This document shows, piece by piece, positions 49,701-58,415 of a stretch of 64,000 nt of DNA. The first letter of the stretch is position 1, and each line of letters opens with the position of its first letter. Where the stretch lies: contig JAFAAP010000207.1 in NCBI GenBank assembly GCA_023426505.1, positions 15,723-79,722 on the forward strand, in the 5' to 3' direction. A program made the translations under genes and the position numbers. The notes below the pieces were generated by a model. That model did no database searches, was not told the origin of the DNA, and saw nothing but the letters and a program-made list of their open reading frames with translations. This DNA comes from Pseudomonadota bacterium (GTDB taxonomy: Bacteria > Pseudomonadota > Alphaproteobacteria > Rhizobiales > Beijerinckiaceae).

Positions 49701-49760
49701 ATCCGATCAGTCATCTGAAGCCTAACGACGGGTTTCCGCGTTGTCAGCGCACGGACGCTG

Positions 49761-50585
49761 ATGGAGTGCGTTGGAGTGGAGGACCTGATCGAAGCCGTCA
49801 AGGAGCGCCAAGCCATCCTGTTTGCCGGCGCCGGGGTATCGATGACCGTAGGTCTGCCCTCCTGGCGCACCCTGGTGCAGCACATCGCCGCCGAGCTCGG
49901 CATCGAGCTAAAGGACATTCCCGACGGGGAGATCAATCACCTCACCCTGGCGGAGTTCTACAGGCTCAGGCAGGGCAGCATCGGGCCGCTGCGCAGCTGG
50001 ATGGACCGCAACTGGACCATTCCCGAGAAGGCCCTGAAGGCCTCCAAGGTGCACGAGCTGATCTGCCGCCTCGACTTTCCGATCATCTACACCACGAACT
50101 TCGACCGCAATCTCGAGACGGCCTTCGAGCTGCACGGCAAGGACTTCGTGAAGATCGTCAACGCCAAGGACATCGCCCGCATCCGCGACGGGGTGCCGCA
50201 GATCGTGAAGTACCATGGCGACTTCGACGACGACGAGTCGATCGTCATCGCGGAGACGGATTATCTCGACCGCCTCTCCTTCGAGTCGCCGCTCGACATC
50301 AAGTTCCGCTCCGATGCGCTGGGCAAGACCATCCTGTTCATCGGCTACAGCATGACGGACCTGAACATCCGCTTCCTGCTGCATCGCCTCTGGCGGACCT
50401 GGGCCGGCTCGGGCTTCGAGCGCAACAGGCCGCAATCCTACGTGTTCATGCTGCGCCCGAATCCGATCGAGGAGGCGGTGCTCGGCCAATGGGGCCTGAA
50501 AGTGCTGACGGAAAGGGAATGTCCGCCGGAGCAGGCGCTTGAGGTCTTTCTCACCAAGCTCGGCAAGGAGATCGGCAGGAAATGA
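49761..50585 (+). CDS. Stand-alone SIR2-like domain protein (possible NAD hydrolase)
   Basis: The 274-residue protein is essentially one SIR2-like domain. The NAD-binding loop FAGAGVSMTVGLPSW lies at residues 21-35, TTNFDRNLE has N113 and D115, and the catalytic-type H152 is in KYHGDFDDDE. A late Rossmann motif IGYSMTDLNIRFLL is also present. The zinc-binding Cys module of protein deacetylases is absent. SIR2 domains of this kind occur in antiphage NADases such as ThsA and DSR, but those carry extra sensor domains. An alternative GTG start at 49776 is possible. Confidence 0.82.
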   Translation: MECVGVEDLIEAVKERQAILFAGAGVSMTVGLPSWRTLVQHIAAELGIELKDIPDGEINHLTLAEFYRLRQGSIGPLRSWMDRNWTIPEKALKASKVHELICRLDFPIIYTTNFDRNLETAFELHGKDFVKIVNAKDIARIRDGVPQIVKYHGDFDDDESIVIAETDYLDRLSFESPLDIKFRSDALGKTILFIGYSMTDLNIRFLLHRLWRTWAGSGFERNRPQSYVFMLRPNPIEEAVLGQWGLKVLTERECPPEQALEVFLTKLGKEIGRK

Positions 50586-50769
50586 GCGAGCCCTGCACCC
50601 GGCTCATGCGAATGTGAAGGCTCACGCATATCGATCTTTAAGCCTCTTCCGCTAAACCATGCGAGACTCAACAGATTCGCCGAACCTTGTAACGGCGCGC
50701 CCGATACGGCCGCGCTGAACCGCCGTCAGGAGCGGGCGTTCTGTCTCATGCATGGACAAGGGTGGAACG

Positions 50770-51933
50770 ATGAAGATCCTGGGACGACACACGACGATCG
50801 ATTTCTGGCGCGGCCTCGTGCTCGTGATCATCTTCGTGAATCACATCCCGGGAAATCTGCTCGAGCATGCGACGCCGCGCAATTTCGGCTTCTCCGATGC
50901 GGCCGAAGCTTTCATCTTCATCTCGGGCCTGTCGGTGGCGCTAGTCTATTACCCGCGCATCCCGCGCGGCGACATCCTCGGCGTCGTCAAGCGCTGCCTG
51001 CGGCGCTCGTTCGAGCTCTACCGCATGCACCTGATCATGACGGCGGCCGCGATCGCCCTGTTCTCGATCGGCTACGAACTGAGCGACGACATCGGCCTGA
51101 TCGAGGCCGACGGCCGCAGCATGGTATTCGGCGACACGGCCAAGGGCGTCACGGGCATTCTGCTGCTCGGGCACCAGCTCGGCTATTTCAACATCCTGCC
51201 CCTCTACATCGCCCTCATGCTCTGGGCCCCCGTCGCGCTGGTCCTCGCCCGCGTGCATGTGGCGCTCGTGCTCGCCGTGTCGGCCACGATCTACGTTCTC
51301 GCCCGCGTGGGTCATCTGGCGCTGCCGAGCTGGCCGGAGCCCGGCACCTGGTTCTTCAACCCCTTCGCCTGGCAGCTGCTGTTCACGATCGGCATCGTGA
51401 CCGGGATCCTCTTCGCCGGCCGGCCGATGCCCTACAACCGCCGCGCCACAGGGGCCGCCCTCGTGCTGCTCATCGCCTCCATGGCGATCGTGCGGGACGG
51501 GTTCGGCCTCATTCCGGGCCTGCGCGACGTGCTTTTCGTTCCTCTCGACCTCGGCAAGTCCGATCTCGGGCTCGGCCGGCTCGTCCACTTCCTGCTGCTC
51601 GCCTACGTGGTCACCCAGCTCTGCGTCGGCAATGTCCTGAAGAGGACGATCATCGGCCCCGACATGATGCGCCTGGGCCGGAACGGGCTCATGATCTTCG
51701 CGGTCGGGTCCCTGCTGAGCGCGCTCGGACAGGTCATCATGACGCTGACCGCCGTGAAGTCGTCCGCTAGTCCGCAGATCATCGGCATGGTATTCACCAT
51801 CGTCGGCATTTTCGGTCTCCTGGCTCTGGCGCGCTATCTCGAATGGAACAAGGTCAGCTCCGCTCCCCCGCACAAAGGCGGAGCAGAAAATCTCGGTTTG
51901 TCCTCCGCCTCTCCGGGGCGGCTCTCGCCTTAA
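50770..51933 (+). CDS. opgC: OpgC-like membrane acyltransferase
   Basis: MKILGRHTTIDFWRGLVLVI at 50770 follows GGGTGGA; an earlier ATG at 50752 is also in frame. The 387 residues contain about ten membrane helices. The conserved N-terminal signature FWRGLVLVIIFVNHIPG holds the Arg and His of this acyltransferase group, and FNPFAWQLLFTIGIVTG is a family hallmark near residue 200. OpgC succinylates or otherwise acylates periplasmic glucans. The last 30 codons overlap the next gene, a secreted SGNH hydrolase, implying a joint envelope-glycan role. Confidence 0.85.
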   Translation: MKILGRHTTIDFWRGLVLVIIFVNHIPGNLLEHATPRNFGFSDAAEAFIFISGLSVALVYYPRIPRGDILGVVKRCLRRSFELYRMHLIMTAAAIALFSIGYELSDDIGLIEADGRSMVFGDTAKGVTGILLLGHQLGYFNILPLYIALMLWAPVALVLARVHVALVLAVSATIYVLARVGHLALPSWPEPGTWFFNPFAWQLLFTIGIVTGILFAGRPMPYNRRATGAALVLLIASMAIVRDGFGLIPGLRDVLFVPLDLGKSDLGLGRLVHFLLLAYVVTQLCVGNVLKRTIIGPDMMRLGRNGLMIFAVGSLLSALGQVIMTLTAVKSSASPQIIGMVFTIVGIFGLLALARYLEWNKVSSAPPHKGGAENLGLSSASPGRLSP

Positions 51934-52688
51934 GCATCGCGCTCCCCAGCCTGCCGACGCCTGCCGCCGCCAATGGCGGCGCCTGCGGCGCGGGTCAGGG
52001 CATCTTCACGGCCCGGGGCGCCATCGGCTCGATCAAGGCCAAGCTCGTCCGTCACGAGAGCGTGCGCATCCTGGCGATCGGCTCCTCCTCGACGGAAGGG
52101 ATCGGCGCCACCTCCCCCGACCGCTCCTACCCGGCCCAGCTCGAGGACGACCTCGAGGCGCGCTGGAAGGAAAACGTCACGGTGGTCAATGCCGGGCGGG
52201 GCGGCGAGACGGCGATCCAGACCATCGGGCGGCTCGAGGCGGCCCTGAAGGCGGAGCCCTTCGACCTCGTGATCTGGCAGGTCGGCACCAACGACGCCGT
52301 GAACGGGGTCGACGAGGAGCGCTTCCGTGCGCTCCTGGACCAAGGCATCTCGGCCGCCCAGAAGGCCGGCACCCCGATGATCCTCCTGGACCAGCAGTAC
52401 TTTCCGACCATCAAGGACCTCGCCCGCTACGAGCGCTTCGTGAACGCCGTCGGACGGATGGGCGACACGCGCAAGGTCTCGGTCTTCTCCCGCTACGCTC
52501 TCATGAAGGGCTGGAACAGCCGTTCGCCGGAGGAGCTGCGCGCCATGCTGTCCGCGGACGGCTTCCACATGGGCGACCGCGGCTATGACTGCCTCGCCGG
52601 TGGGGTGGCCGACGCGATCCACCGGATGACGTCGCAGCCGGTGGCGGAGGCCCAGGTCCAAATGTTCGCGACCGCACGGGATCGTTAA
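51843..52688 (+). CDS. Secreted SGNH/GDSL-type hydrolase
   Basis: The 281-residue protein has a signal peptide (residues about 20-43, LSGAALALSIALPSLPTPAA) and all SGNH blocks. The catalytic Ser lies in AIGSSSTEG near residue 80, Gly in AGRGGET, Asn in VGTNDAVNG near residue 147, and the Asp-His pair in DGFHMGDRGY near residue 240. It is an esterase or acyltransferase of the periplasm. Its start lies 91 bases inside opgC in another frame, with no clear ribosome site, so translation is probably coupled. Confidence 0.85.
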   Translation: MEQGQLRSPAQRRSRKSRFVLRLSGAALALSIALPSLPTPAAANGGACGAGQGIFTARGAIGSIKAKLVRHESVRILAIGSSSTEGIGATSPDRSYPAQLEDDLEARWKENVTVVNAGRGGETAIQTIGRLEAALKAEPFDLVIWQVGTNDAVNGVDEERFRALLDQGISAAQKAGTPMILLDQQYFPTIKDLARYERFVNAVGRMGDTRKVSVFSRYALMKGWNSRSPEELRAMLSADGFHMGDRGYDCLAGGVADAIHRMTSQPVAEAQVQMFATARDR

Positions 52689-52772
52689 CAGCGCGTCAAC
52701 GCCCCGGTGCCATCGTGTCGCCCCGAGGGCTTGCCATGACGGCCGGCCGCTTGCTGCTTTTCGAAGGTGACC

Positions 52773-54092
52773 ATGGCTGAAGCCCGCCGCCTCTCCGTCC
52801 GGGACGTCCTGACCGACGGCCGCATCGCCCTGATGCTGCCGCTGGGCTTCTCGTCCGGCCTACCCTTCCTGCTGGTCTTCAGCACCCTCTCGGCCTGGCT
52901 GCGTGAGGCCGGCATCTCCCGCACCGAGATCGGCATGCTGAGCTGGGTGGCGCTCGCCTATTCGTTCAAGTTCCTCTGGGCGCCGATCGTCGACCGCTAC
53001 GACGTGCCGGTCCTGGCCCGCCTCCTCGGCCGGCGGCGCGGCTGGATGGCCCTGTCGCAGATCGGCGTGGCGCTAGGCCTGATCGGCATCGCCTCAAGCG
53101 ATCCGCAGGTGAACCTCACCTTCGCGATCGTGTCGGCGGTCCTTGTCGCCTTCGCGTCCGCCACCCAGGACGTGGTGGTCGACGGCTGGCGCATCGACGC
53201 CGCAGCGACGGAGCGCCAGGGCATGATGGCCGCCTCCTACCAGCTCGGCTACCGCCTCGCCCTCATCTGCGCCGGGGCCGGCGCCCTCTACATCGCGGAA
53301 TTCGTCGACTGGCGCAGCGCTTACCTCGCCATGGCGGCCCTCATGAGCGTCGGCCTCATCGGCACCCTGCTGGCGCCGCGGCTCGATCAGGGCGCCGCGC
53401 GCGAGCGCCCGTCGCAGGCCGCCGCCATCACCGAGCCGCTGACGGATCTGTTCCGCCGCAAGGGTCCGATCCTCATCCCGATCCTGGTGCTGATCTCCTG
53501 CTTCCGCCTGCCGGATTTCGTCGCGGGCGTGATGGCGAACCCGCTCTACATCGACCTCGGCTTCTCCAAGGCCGACATCGCCAACGTGTCGAAGCTCTAC
53601 GGGGTCTGGATCGGCATTATCGGGGCTTTCGCAGGGGGCCTGGCGCTGACCCGCCTCGGCCTGTGGTGGACGCTTCTGATCGGAGCCTTCATCGCGGCCG
53701 CCTCGAACCTGATGTTCGCCTGGCTGGCGTCGGGCAACGCCACCCTGCCCGCCCTGACCCTGACCATCAGCGCCGACAACTTCGCGGCGGGCTTCGCGGG
53801 CTCCGCGCTCATCGCCTACATGTCGGGCCTGTGCTCCCCGAGCTTCGCGGCCACGCAATACGCCCTGCTCAGCTCCCTCTACGCCCTTCCGGGCAAGCTG
53901 ATCGGCGGCGCATCCGGCGCGGTGGTCGATGCCTACGGCTATCCGCTCCTCTTCACGGCCACCGCCAGCATCGGCATCCCGCTCGTGATCCTGTGCTTCG
54001 TGGTGCGGCAGGATACGCTGAAGACGGTGCGGGAGAAGGATGAGGAGGCGGAGGCGCCTACTCCCGCCGTGGGAGCAGGCTCGCGGGCCTGA
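52773..54092 (+). CDS. AmpG-family MFS transporter (muropeptide permease-like)
   Basis: The ATG at 52773 lies five bases after GAAGG and gives 439 residues with 12-14 membrane segments. AmpG traits include GFSSGLPFLLVFSTLSAWLR near residue 27, the WAPIVDRYDVP loop near residue 70, and ATQDVVVDGWRIDAA near residue 130. AmpG imports anhydro-muropeptides for peptidoglycan recycling. No recycling enzymes are adjacent, so the exact substrate is inferred from family only. Confidence 0.85.
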   Translation: MAEARRLSVRDVLTDGRIALMLPLGFSSGLPFLLVFSTLSAWLREAGISRTEIGMLSWVALAYSFKFLWAPIVDRYDVPVLARLLGRRRGWMALSQIGVALGLIGIASSDPQVNLTFAIVSAVLVAFASATQDVVVDGWRIDAAATERQGMMAASYQLGYRLALICAGAGALYIAEFVDWRSAYLAMAALMSVGLIGTLLAPRLDQGAARERPSQAAAITEPLTDLFRRKGPILIPILVLISCFRLPDFVAGVMANPLYIDLGFSKADIANVSKLYGVWIGIIGAFAGGLALTRLGLWWTLLIGAFIAAASNLMFAWLASGNATLPALTLTISADNFAAGFAGSALIAYMSGLCSPSFAATQYALLSSLYALPGKLIGGASGAVVDAYGYPLLFTATASIGIPLVILCFVVRQDTLKTVREKDEEAEAPTPAVGAGSRA

Positions 54093-54100
54093 CGAACGCC

Positions 54101-54853
54101 TTAGACCCAGCCGCCGTCCACCAGGTAGGTCTGGGCCGACATGGCGGTCGAATCGTCCGAGCCGAGGAAGAGCGCGAAATTGGCGATGTCCTGCGGCACG
54201 AGGCGGCGCTTGACGCATTGGCGGCGCATCAGCTCCTCCTCGCCCTCCGGCGTCAGCCACATGTCGATCTGGCGCTGGGTCATAATCCAGCCCGGCACGA
54301 TGCAGTTGACCCGAATGTTGCGGTCGCCGAGTTCCCGGGCGAGCGCGCGGGTGAGCCCCACCACGGCCGACTTCGCGGTCTTGTAGGCGGCGAACGAGTC
54401 GTTGCTCACCATGTAGCTCGTGGAGCCCATGTTGATGACCGAGCCGCCGCCCGCCTTTTCCATGTCCGGCAGCACCGCCTGGGTGGCGAAGAACTGGTGG
54501 TCGAGATTGGTGGCGAAGCGCTCGCGCCAGTATTCCGGCGTGACCTGGTCGATGGTGTGCCGGTCGTCGCGGGCCGCGTTGTTGACCAGGATCGTGATCG
54601 GGCCGAGCGCCTCGCTCGCCCGCCGGATCGCCGCCTGGAGGGCCGGGATGTCGCGCACGTCGTTGTGCTCGAAATGCACCCGCTCGCCGAGCTCCTTCGC
54701 GAGCGCCTCGCCGGCCTCGGCATTGTAGTCGAGAACCGCGACCTTGCTGCCCTGCGCATGGAAGCTGCGCGCGATGCTCTCGCCGATGCCGCTCGCCCCG
54801 CCCGTGATGAGGACGGTCTTGCCCTTCAGAGAGCCGTAAATCGTCTGAGTCAT
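54101..54853 (-). CDS. SDR family oxidoreductase, D-xylose/L-arabinose 1-dehydrogenase-like
   Basis: The 250-residue protein has the SDR cofactor motif [13 protein letters not shown] near residue 18, [19 protein letters not shown] near residue 92, and the catalytic Ser and YxxxK motif (YKTAK) near residue 155-160. YGSLKGK, DDRH, the NL-H-FFATQAV pattern and the late [13 protein letters not shown] resemble Caulobacter xylose dehydrogenase XylB. Directly downstream of xylFHG, it probably oxidises the imported pentose to its lactone for an oxidative (Weimberg or Dahms) pathway. Other pathway enzymes are not in this window. Confidence 0.85.
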   Translation of the reverse strand: MTQTIYGSLKGKTVLITGGASGIGESIARSFHAQGSKVAVLDYNAEAGEALAKELGERVHFEHNDVRDIPALQAAIRRASEALGPITILVNNAARDDRHTIDQVTPEYWRERFATNLDHQFFATQAVLPDMEKAGGGSVINMGSTSYMVSNDSFAAYKTAKSAVVGLTRALARELGDRNIRVNCIVPGWIMTQRQIDMWLTPEGEEELMRRQCVKRRLVPQDIANFALFLGSDDSTAMSAQTYLVDGGWV

Positions 54854-54880
54854 GAAAATCGCTTCCTTCGATAGTGCCGA

Positions 54881-55660
54881 TCAGCTCGCGCCAGGACCCG
54901 GAACGGCTCCGGGCGGACACTTGCCGAGGATGATCATCCCCAAAACCTCGTCCTGGGTGACATCCGCCACGTTGGCCGAGCCGACGAGCTTTCCGTTCTT
55001 CATCACGCTGACCCGGTCGGCAAGGCCGAACACGTCGTGGATGTCGTGGCTGATGAGGAAGATGCCGATGCCTTCCTTTTTGAGCTGCAGCACGAGGTCG
55101 GCCACCTGCTGCGTCTCGGCCGGCCCGAGCGCCGCGGTCGGCTCGTCCATGATCAGCACCCGCGCGTTGAAGTAGATCGCCCGGGCGATGGCCACCGACT
55201 GGCGCTGGCCGCCGGACAGGGCCTTGACGGGCTCCTTGAACCGGCGGAAATGCGGGTTGAGGCGCGCCATGACCTTGCGCGTCTCCGCCTCCATGGTGGC
55301 GTCGTCCAGGGTGCCGTAGGGGGTGACCACCTCGCGGCCCAGGAAGATGTTGCCGGCCGCGTCGATGTTGTCGGCGAGAGCGAGCGTCTGGTAGATCGTC
55401 TCGATCCCGTAGCGCTTGGCGTCGCGCGGCGTCCCGATGTCGGCCTTCTCACCGTTCACGTAGATCTCGCCCGCGTCGGGCCGGTAGGCCCCTGACAGGA
55501 TCTTGATGAGCGTCGACTTGCCGGCGCCGTTATGGCCGAGAAGTCCCACCACCTCGCCCGGCCGCAGATCGACCGAGACGCCGTCCACCGCCTTGATGCC
55601 CCCGAACGCGATGGAGATGTCGCGCATCTCCACGAGAGGCGTTGTGCCGTTTGCCTGCAT
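54881..55660 (-). CDS. xylG: Xylose-type ABC transporter ATP-binding protein (single-domain)
   Basis: [20 protein letters not shown] at 55660 gives 259 residues, a single ABC domain with Walker [10 protein letters not shown] near residue 41, signature LSGGQRQS, Walker [13 protein letters not shown] and the switch His in ISHDIHD. E. coli XylG has two such domains, so this is the half-size alphaproteobacterial form. It lies 11 bases after xylH and 27 bases before the SDR gene. The substrate assignment follows the binding protein. Confidence 0.9.
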   Translation of the reverse strand: MQANGTTPLVEMRDISIAFGGIKAVDGVSVDLRPGEVVGLLGHNGAGKSTLIKILSGAYRPDAGEIYVNGEKADIGTPRDAKRYGIETIYQTLALADNIDAAGNIFLGREVVTPYGTLDDATMEAETRKVMARLNPHFRRFKEPVKALSGGQRQSVAIARAIYFNARVLIMDEPTAALGPAETQQVADLVLQLKKEGIGIFLISHDIHDVFGLADRVSVMKNGKLVGSANVADVTQDEVLGMIILGKCPPGAVPGPGAS

Positions 55661-55671
55661 GACGCTCTCCC

Positions 55672-56967
55672 TCACTTGATGCGGCGGCGATAGAGGCCGT
55701 CGACGAAGACGGCCAGCACCAGGACCGCGCCGACGACGATGTTCTGGAGCGGCGTGTCGACCCCGAGCAGAACCATGCCCGATTGCAGGGACTGCATGAC
55801 GAGGGCGCCGAGCATCGCGCCCGCGATGGTGCCGATGCCGCCCGCGAGCGACGTGCCGCCGATCACCGCCGAGGCGATCACGTAGAGCTCGTCGAGGGTG
55901 CCCGCCGCATTGGTGGCGGCGTTGAGGCGCGCCGTCGAGATGCAGGCCGAGATGCCGCACAGGAGCCCCATGAGGCCGAAGACCTTCATGAGCGTCCAGC
56001 GGGTGTTGATGCCGGACAGCTCCGCCGCCTCCGGGGTGCCGCCGATGGCGAAGACGTAGCGGCCGAAGCGCCGGCGGCGGGCCAGGAACGTCATGGCGAG
56101 GCCGACCACGATGGCGATCAGCACCGGCAGGGCGATGCCGTGCGGGATGATAAGTCCGCCCTCCGGCCAGGCGATTCCGTTGGCCTCGGCCCAGCGTCGG
56201 GCCGTGCCGACGGGGAGCGGATAGGCATTCGCGATGGAGGCCGCCGCGAGAACCGCCCCGCAAGCGAAGACCGCGATCACCGCGTCGCCCCAGCCGGGGC
56301 GCACCGGGAAGCCGAAGCGGATGCGCCGCCGGCGCGCGAGGCCGAGCGCCACGACGATGAGCCCGCAGGCGACGGCCGCGATGATCCAGGTGGCCGTGGC
56401 GCCGAGCGCGCCCTCCACGCCGCCGCCAAGCGCCTTGAATCGCGTGTCCATCGGAGCGACCGTCTGTCCGGTGGTGACCCACCAGGCCGCGCCGCGCCAG
56501 ACGAGAAGGCCGCCCAGCGTCACGATGAACGAGGGAATCGCCAGATACGCGATGAGCCAGCCCTGGAAGAGCCCGATGGCGCCGCCGATCAGCACGGCGG
56601 CGACGACCGCGAGGGGGGCCGTGAGCCAGTGCTCGAAGCCGAGCCAGGCCGGCAGCCACTGCACCTGCAGCACGCCGATGATCATGCCGACGACGCCGAG
56701 AATCGCCCCGACCGACAGGTCGATGTTGCGGGTGACGATCACGAGCACCATGCCGGTCGACATGACCGCGATGGAGGCCGTCTGGACCGACAGGTTCCAG
56801 AGGTTGCGCGGCGTGAGGAAGAGGCCGCCCGAGAGGACGTCGAAGCCGATCCAGATCGCCGCGAGCGCCGCCAGCATGCCGAGCATGCGGACGTCGATCT
56901 CGAGCTTCGACAGGAGCGAGCCGGAGGTGGCGTGAGGCGGTGCGGTCGTGGCGGCGGGTGCGGTCAT
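55672..56967 (-). CDS. xylH: Xylose-type ABC transporter permease
   Basis: The 431-residue protein has ten to twelve membrane helices. Family motifs [16 protein letters not shown] near residue 84 and [21 protein letters not shown] near residue 350 place it with XylH/RbsC. A large central polar and basic insertion ([20 protein letters not shown] near residue 210) makes it longer than the 380-residue permease at 2168. It is separated from xylF by a palindromic repeat and closely followed by xylG. Confidence 0.9.
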   Translation of the reverse strand: MTAPAATTAPPHATSGSLLSKLEIDVRMLGMLAALAAIWIGFDVLSGGLFLTPRNLWNLSVQTASIAVMSTGMVLVIVTRNIDLSVGAILGVVGMIIGVLQVQWLPAWLGFEHWLTAPLAVVAAVLIGGAIGLFQGWLIAYLAIPSFIVTLGGLLVWRGAAWWVTTGQTVAPMDTRFKALGGGVEGALGATATWIIAAVACGLIVVALGLARRRRIRFGFPVRPGWGDAVIAVFACGAVLAAASIANAYPLPVGTARRWAEANGIAWPEGGLIIPHGIALPVLIAIVVGLAMTFLARRRRFGRYVFAIGGTPEAAELSGINTRWTLMKVFGLMGLLCGISACISTARLNAATNAAGTLDELYVIASAVIGGTSLAGGIGTIAGAMLGALVMQSLQSGMVLLGVDTPLQNIVVGAVLVLAVFVDGLYRRRIK

Positions 56968-56987
56968 GGCATGCTCATCATGTCAGA

Positions 56988-57134
56988 CGTCATTCCGGGG
57001 GCGGCGCAGCCGAGCCCGGAACCCATAACCATCGGTGGATCTGGATCAACCGCGACAGATGCCGCTGAGTTTCCCTGAGACCGTCGTGTCTATGGGTTCT
57101 GGGGCTCGCGCCTTAGGCGCGCCCCGGAATGACG
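56988..57134. repeat. Palindromic intergenic repeat (REP/BIME-like) between xylF and xylH
   Basis: The two ends are inverted copies. The left arm runs CGTCATTCCGGGG (56988) to GGAACCCATA (57018-57027); the right arm runs TATGGGTTC (57091) to CCCCGGAATGACG (57122-57134). Each arm also folds by itself; the right one pairs GGGGC...CGCGCC with GGCGCG-CCCC. CGTCATTCCGGGG-type palindromes are, as I recall, common dispersed repeats in Bradyrhizobium- and Methylobacterium-like genomes. Confidence 0.8.
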
Positions 57135-57143
57135 AGGAAGGGC

Positions 57144-58190
57144 TTAGTTGCAGACCTTCACGGAGCCCGGCTTCACGCCCTGGCAGACCACGTCCTTCGT
57201 GACCCAGCCGGCATCGACGACCACGTTGAGGTTGTCCTTCGTGATCGCGACCGGCGTGAGGAACAGGGCCGTCATGTTCTGCTTTTTCGGGCCCAGATTC
57301 CAGGACTTCGCACCCTGGATCTCCGCGAGCTTCTTGCCCCCGGCGAGCTGCACGGCGATCTCCGCCGCGGTGCGGCCGAGCTCGCGCGCGTCCTTGAACA
57401 CCGACACGGTCTGGGTGCCGAGCGCCACGCGGTTGAGGGCTGCCTTGTCGGCGTCCTGGCCGGAGACCGGCACCGAGCCGGCGAGGCCCTGCGCCGCCAG
57501 CGCCGCGATGGCGCCGCCCGCGGTGCCGTCATTGGCGGCCACTACCGCATCGACCTTGTTGTTGTTCTTGGTCAGGAACTGCTCCATGTTCCGCTGCGCG
57601 TTGGCCGGGAGCCAGCCGTCGGTGTAGGCCTCGCCCACGTTCTTGATCTTGCCGGAATCGATGGCGGGCTTGAGCACCTCCATCGCGCCCTGGAACAGGA
57701 AGTTGGCGTTCGGGTCCGAGCCCGAGCCCTTGATGAAGACGTAGTTGCCTTCCGGCTTCACCTTGAACACCTCGCGGGCCTGCAGGCGACCGACCTCGAC
57801 GTTGTCGAAGGTCAGGTAGAAGGCCTGCGGGATCTCGATCAGTCGGTCGTAGCCCACAACCGGAATTCCCTCGGCCACGGCCTTCTCGACCGCCGGGCGG
57901 ACAGCGTCGGCGTCCTGGGCCAGGATGATCAGGGCCTTGGCCCCGCGGGAGATCAGGCTTTCGATGTCGGTGAGTTGCTTGGCCGGCGACGACTGGGCAT
58001 CGGCCGACACGTAGGTGCCGCCGGCCTTCTCGACGGCGGCCTTGATGGCGGCTTCGTCGGTCTTCCAGCGCTCCTCCTGGAAGTTCGACCAGCTGACGCC
58101 GACGACGGGGCCTTTCCCCTGCGCGAGGGCGGCCGTCGCCGAAAGCGCGAGGGCGGCAAGGCTGATCATTGCGTGCTTCTTGAATACCAT
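57144..58190 (-). CDS. xylF: D-xylose ABC transporter periplasmic substrate-binding protein
   Basis: The 348-residue protein has a signal peptide ending ATAALAQG and a type-1 periplasmic binding fold. Stretches such as [40 protein letters not shown] and VSGQDAD, with [12 protein letters not shown], are near-identical in pattern to E. coli XylF. It captures xylose in the periplasm for XylGH. It is the first gene of the operon, and the downstream palindromic repeat may protect its mRNA so that it outnumbers the membrane subunits. It is divergent from the ROK regulator. Confidence 0.92.
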   Translation of the reverse strand: MVFKKHAMISLAALALSATAALAQGKGPVVGVSWSNFQEERWKTDEAAIKAAVEKAGGTYVSADAQSSPAKQLTDIESLISRGAKALIILAQDADAVRPAVEKAVAEGIPVVGYDRLIEIPQAFYLTFDNVEVGRLQAREVFKVKPEGNYVFIKGSGSDPNANFLFQGAMEVLKPAIDSGKIKNVGEAYTDGWLPANAQRNMEQFLTKNNNKVDAVVAANDGTAGGAIAALAAQGLAGSVPVSGQDADKAALNRVALGTQTVSVFKDARELGRTAAEIAVQLAGGKKLAEIQGAKSWNLGPKKQNMTALFLTPVAITKDNLNVVVDAGWVTKDVVCQGVKPGSVKVCN

Positions 58191-58282
58191 GGGTTCCTCC
58201 TGGACGGCGTTCCTCGAAAGCCGGCTTGTCGCGGCGGCCCGTCTGCCTGCATTCTCGCGGGTCCGGATACCGTCGCATCTCT

Positions 58283-58304
58283 TTATTTTCAGACGCGGAA
58301 ATAA
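58283..58304. promoter_or_regulatory. ROK-type operator candidate (xylF side)
   Basis: TTATTTTC and GGAAATAA form 8-bp arms with one mismatch around AGACGC. The TTATTT...AAATAA form resembles NagC/Mlc sites, which are bound by ROK-family repressors. It lies 93 bases upstream of the xylF start, in the divergent promoter region next to a ROK gene. Confidence 0.55.
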
Positions 58305-58379
58305 TTATCCTGATCATGAGCCACTTCAAGCCCGACCCATCTCACCCGTTGGTCGTATACCCATCATGCGGTCAGTTGT

Positions 58380-58400
58380 TTTATTCATCCAACGAATAAA
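58380..58400. promoter_or_regulatory. ROK-type operator candidate (regulator side)
   Basis: TTTATTC and GAATAAA are perfect 7-bp arms separated by ATCCAAC. The repeat ends 15 bases before the regulator start, well placed for autorepression. The arms resemble the site at 58283. Confidence 0.55.
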
Positions 58401-58415
58401 TAAAGGGCCATGGTC

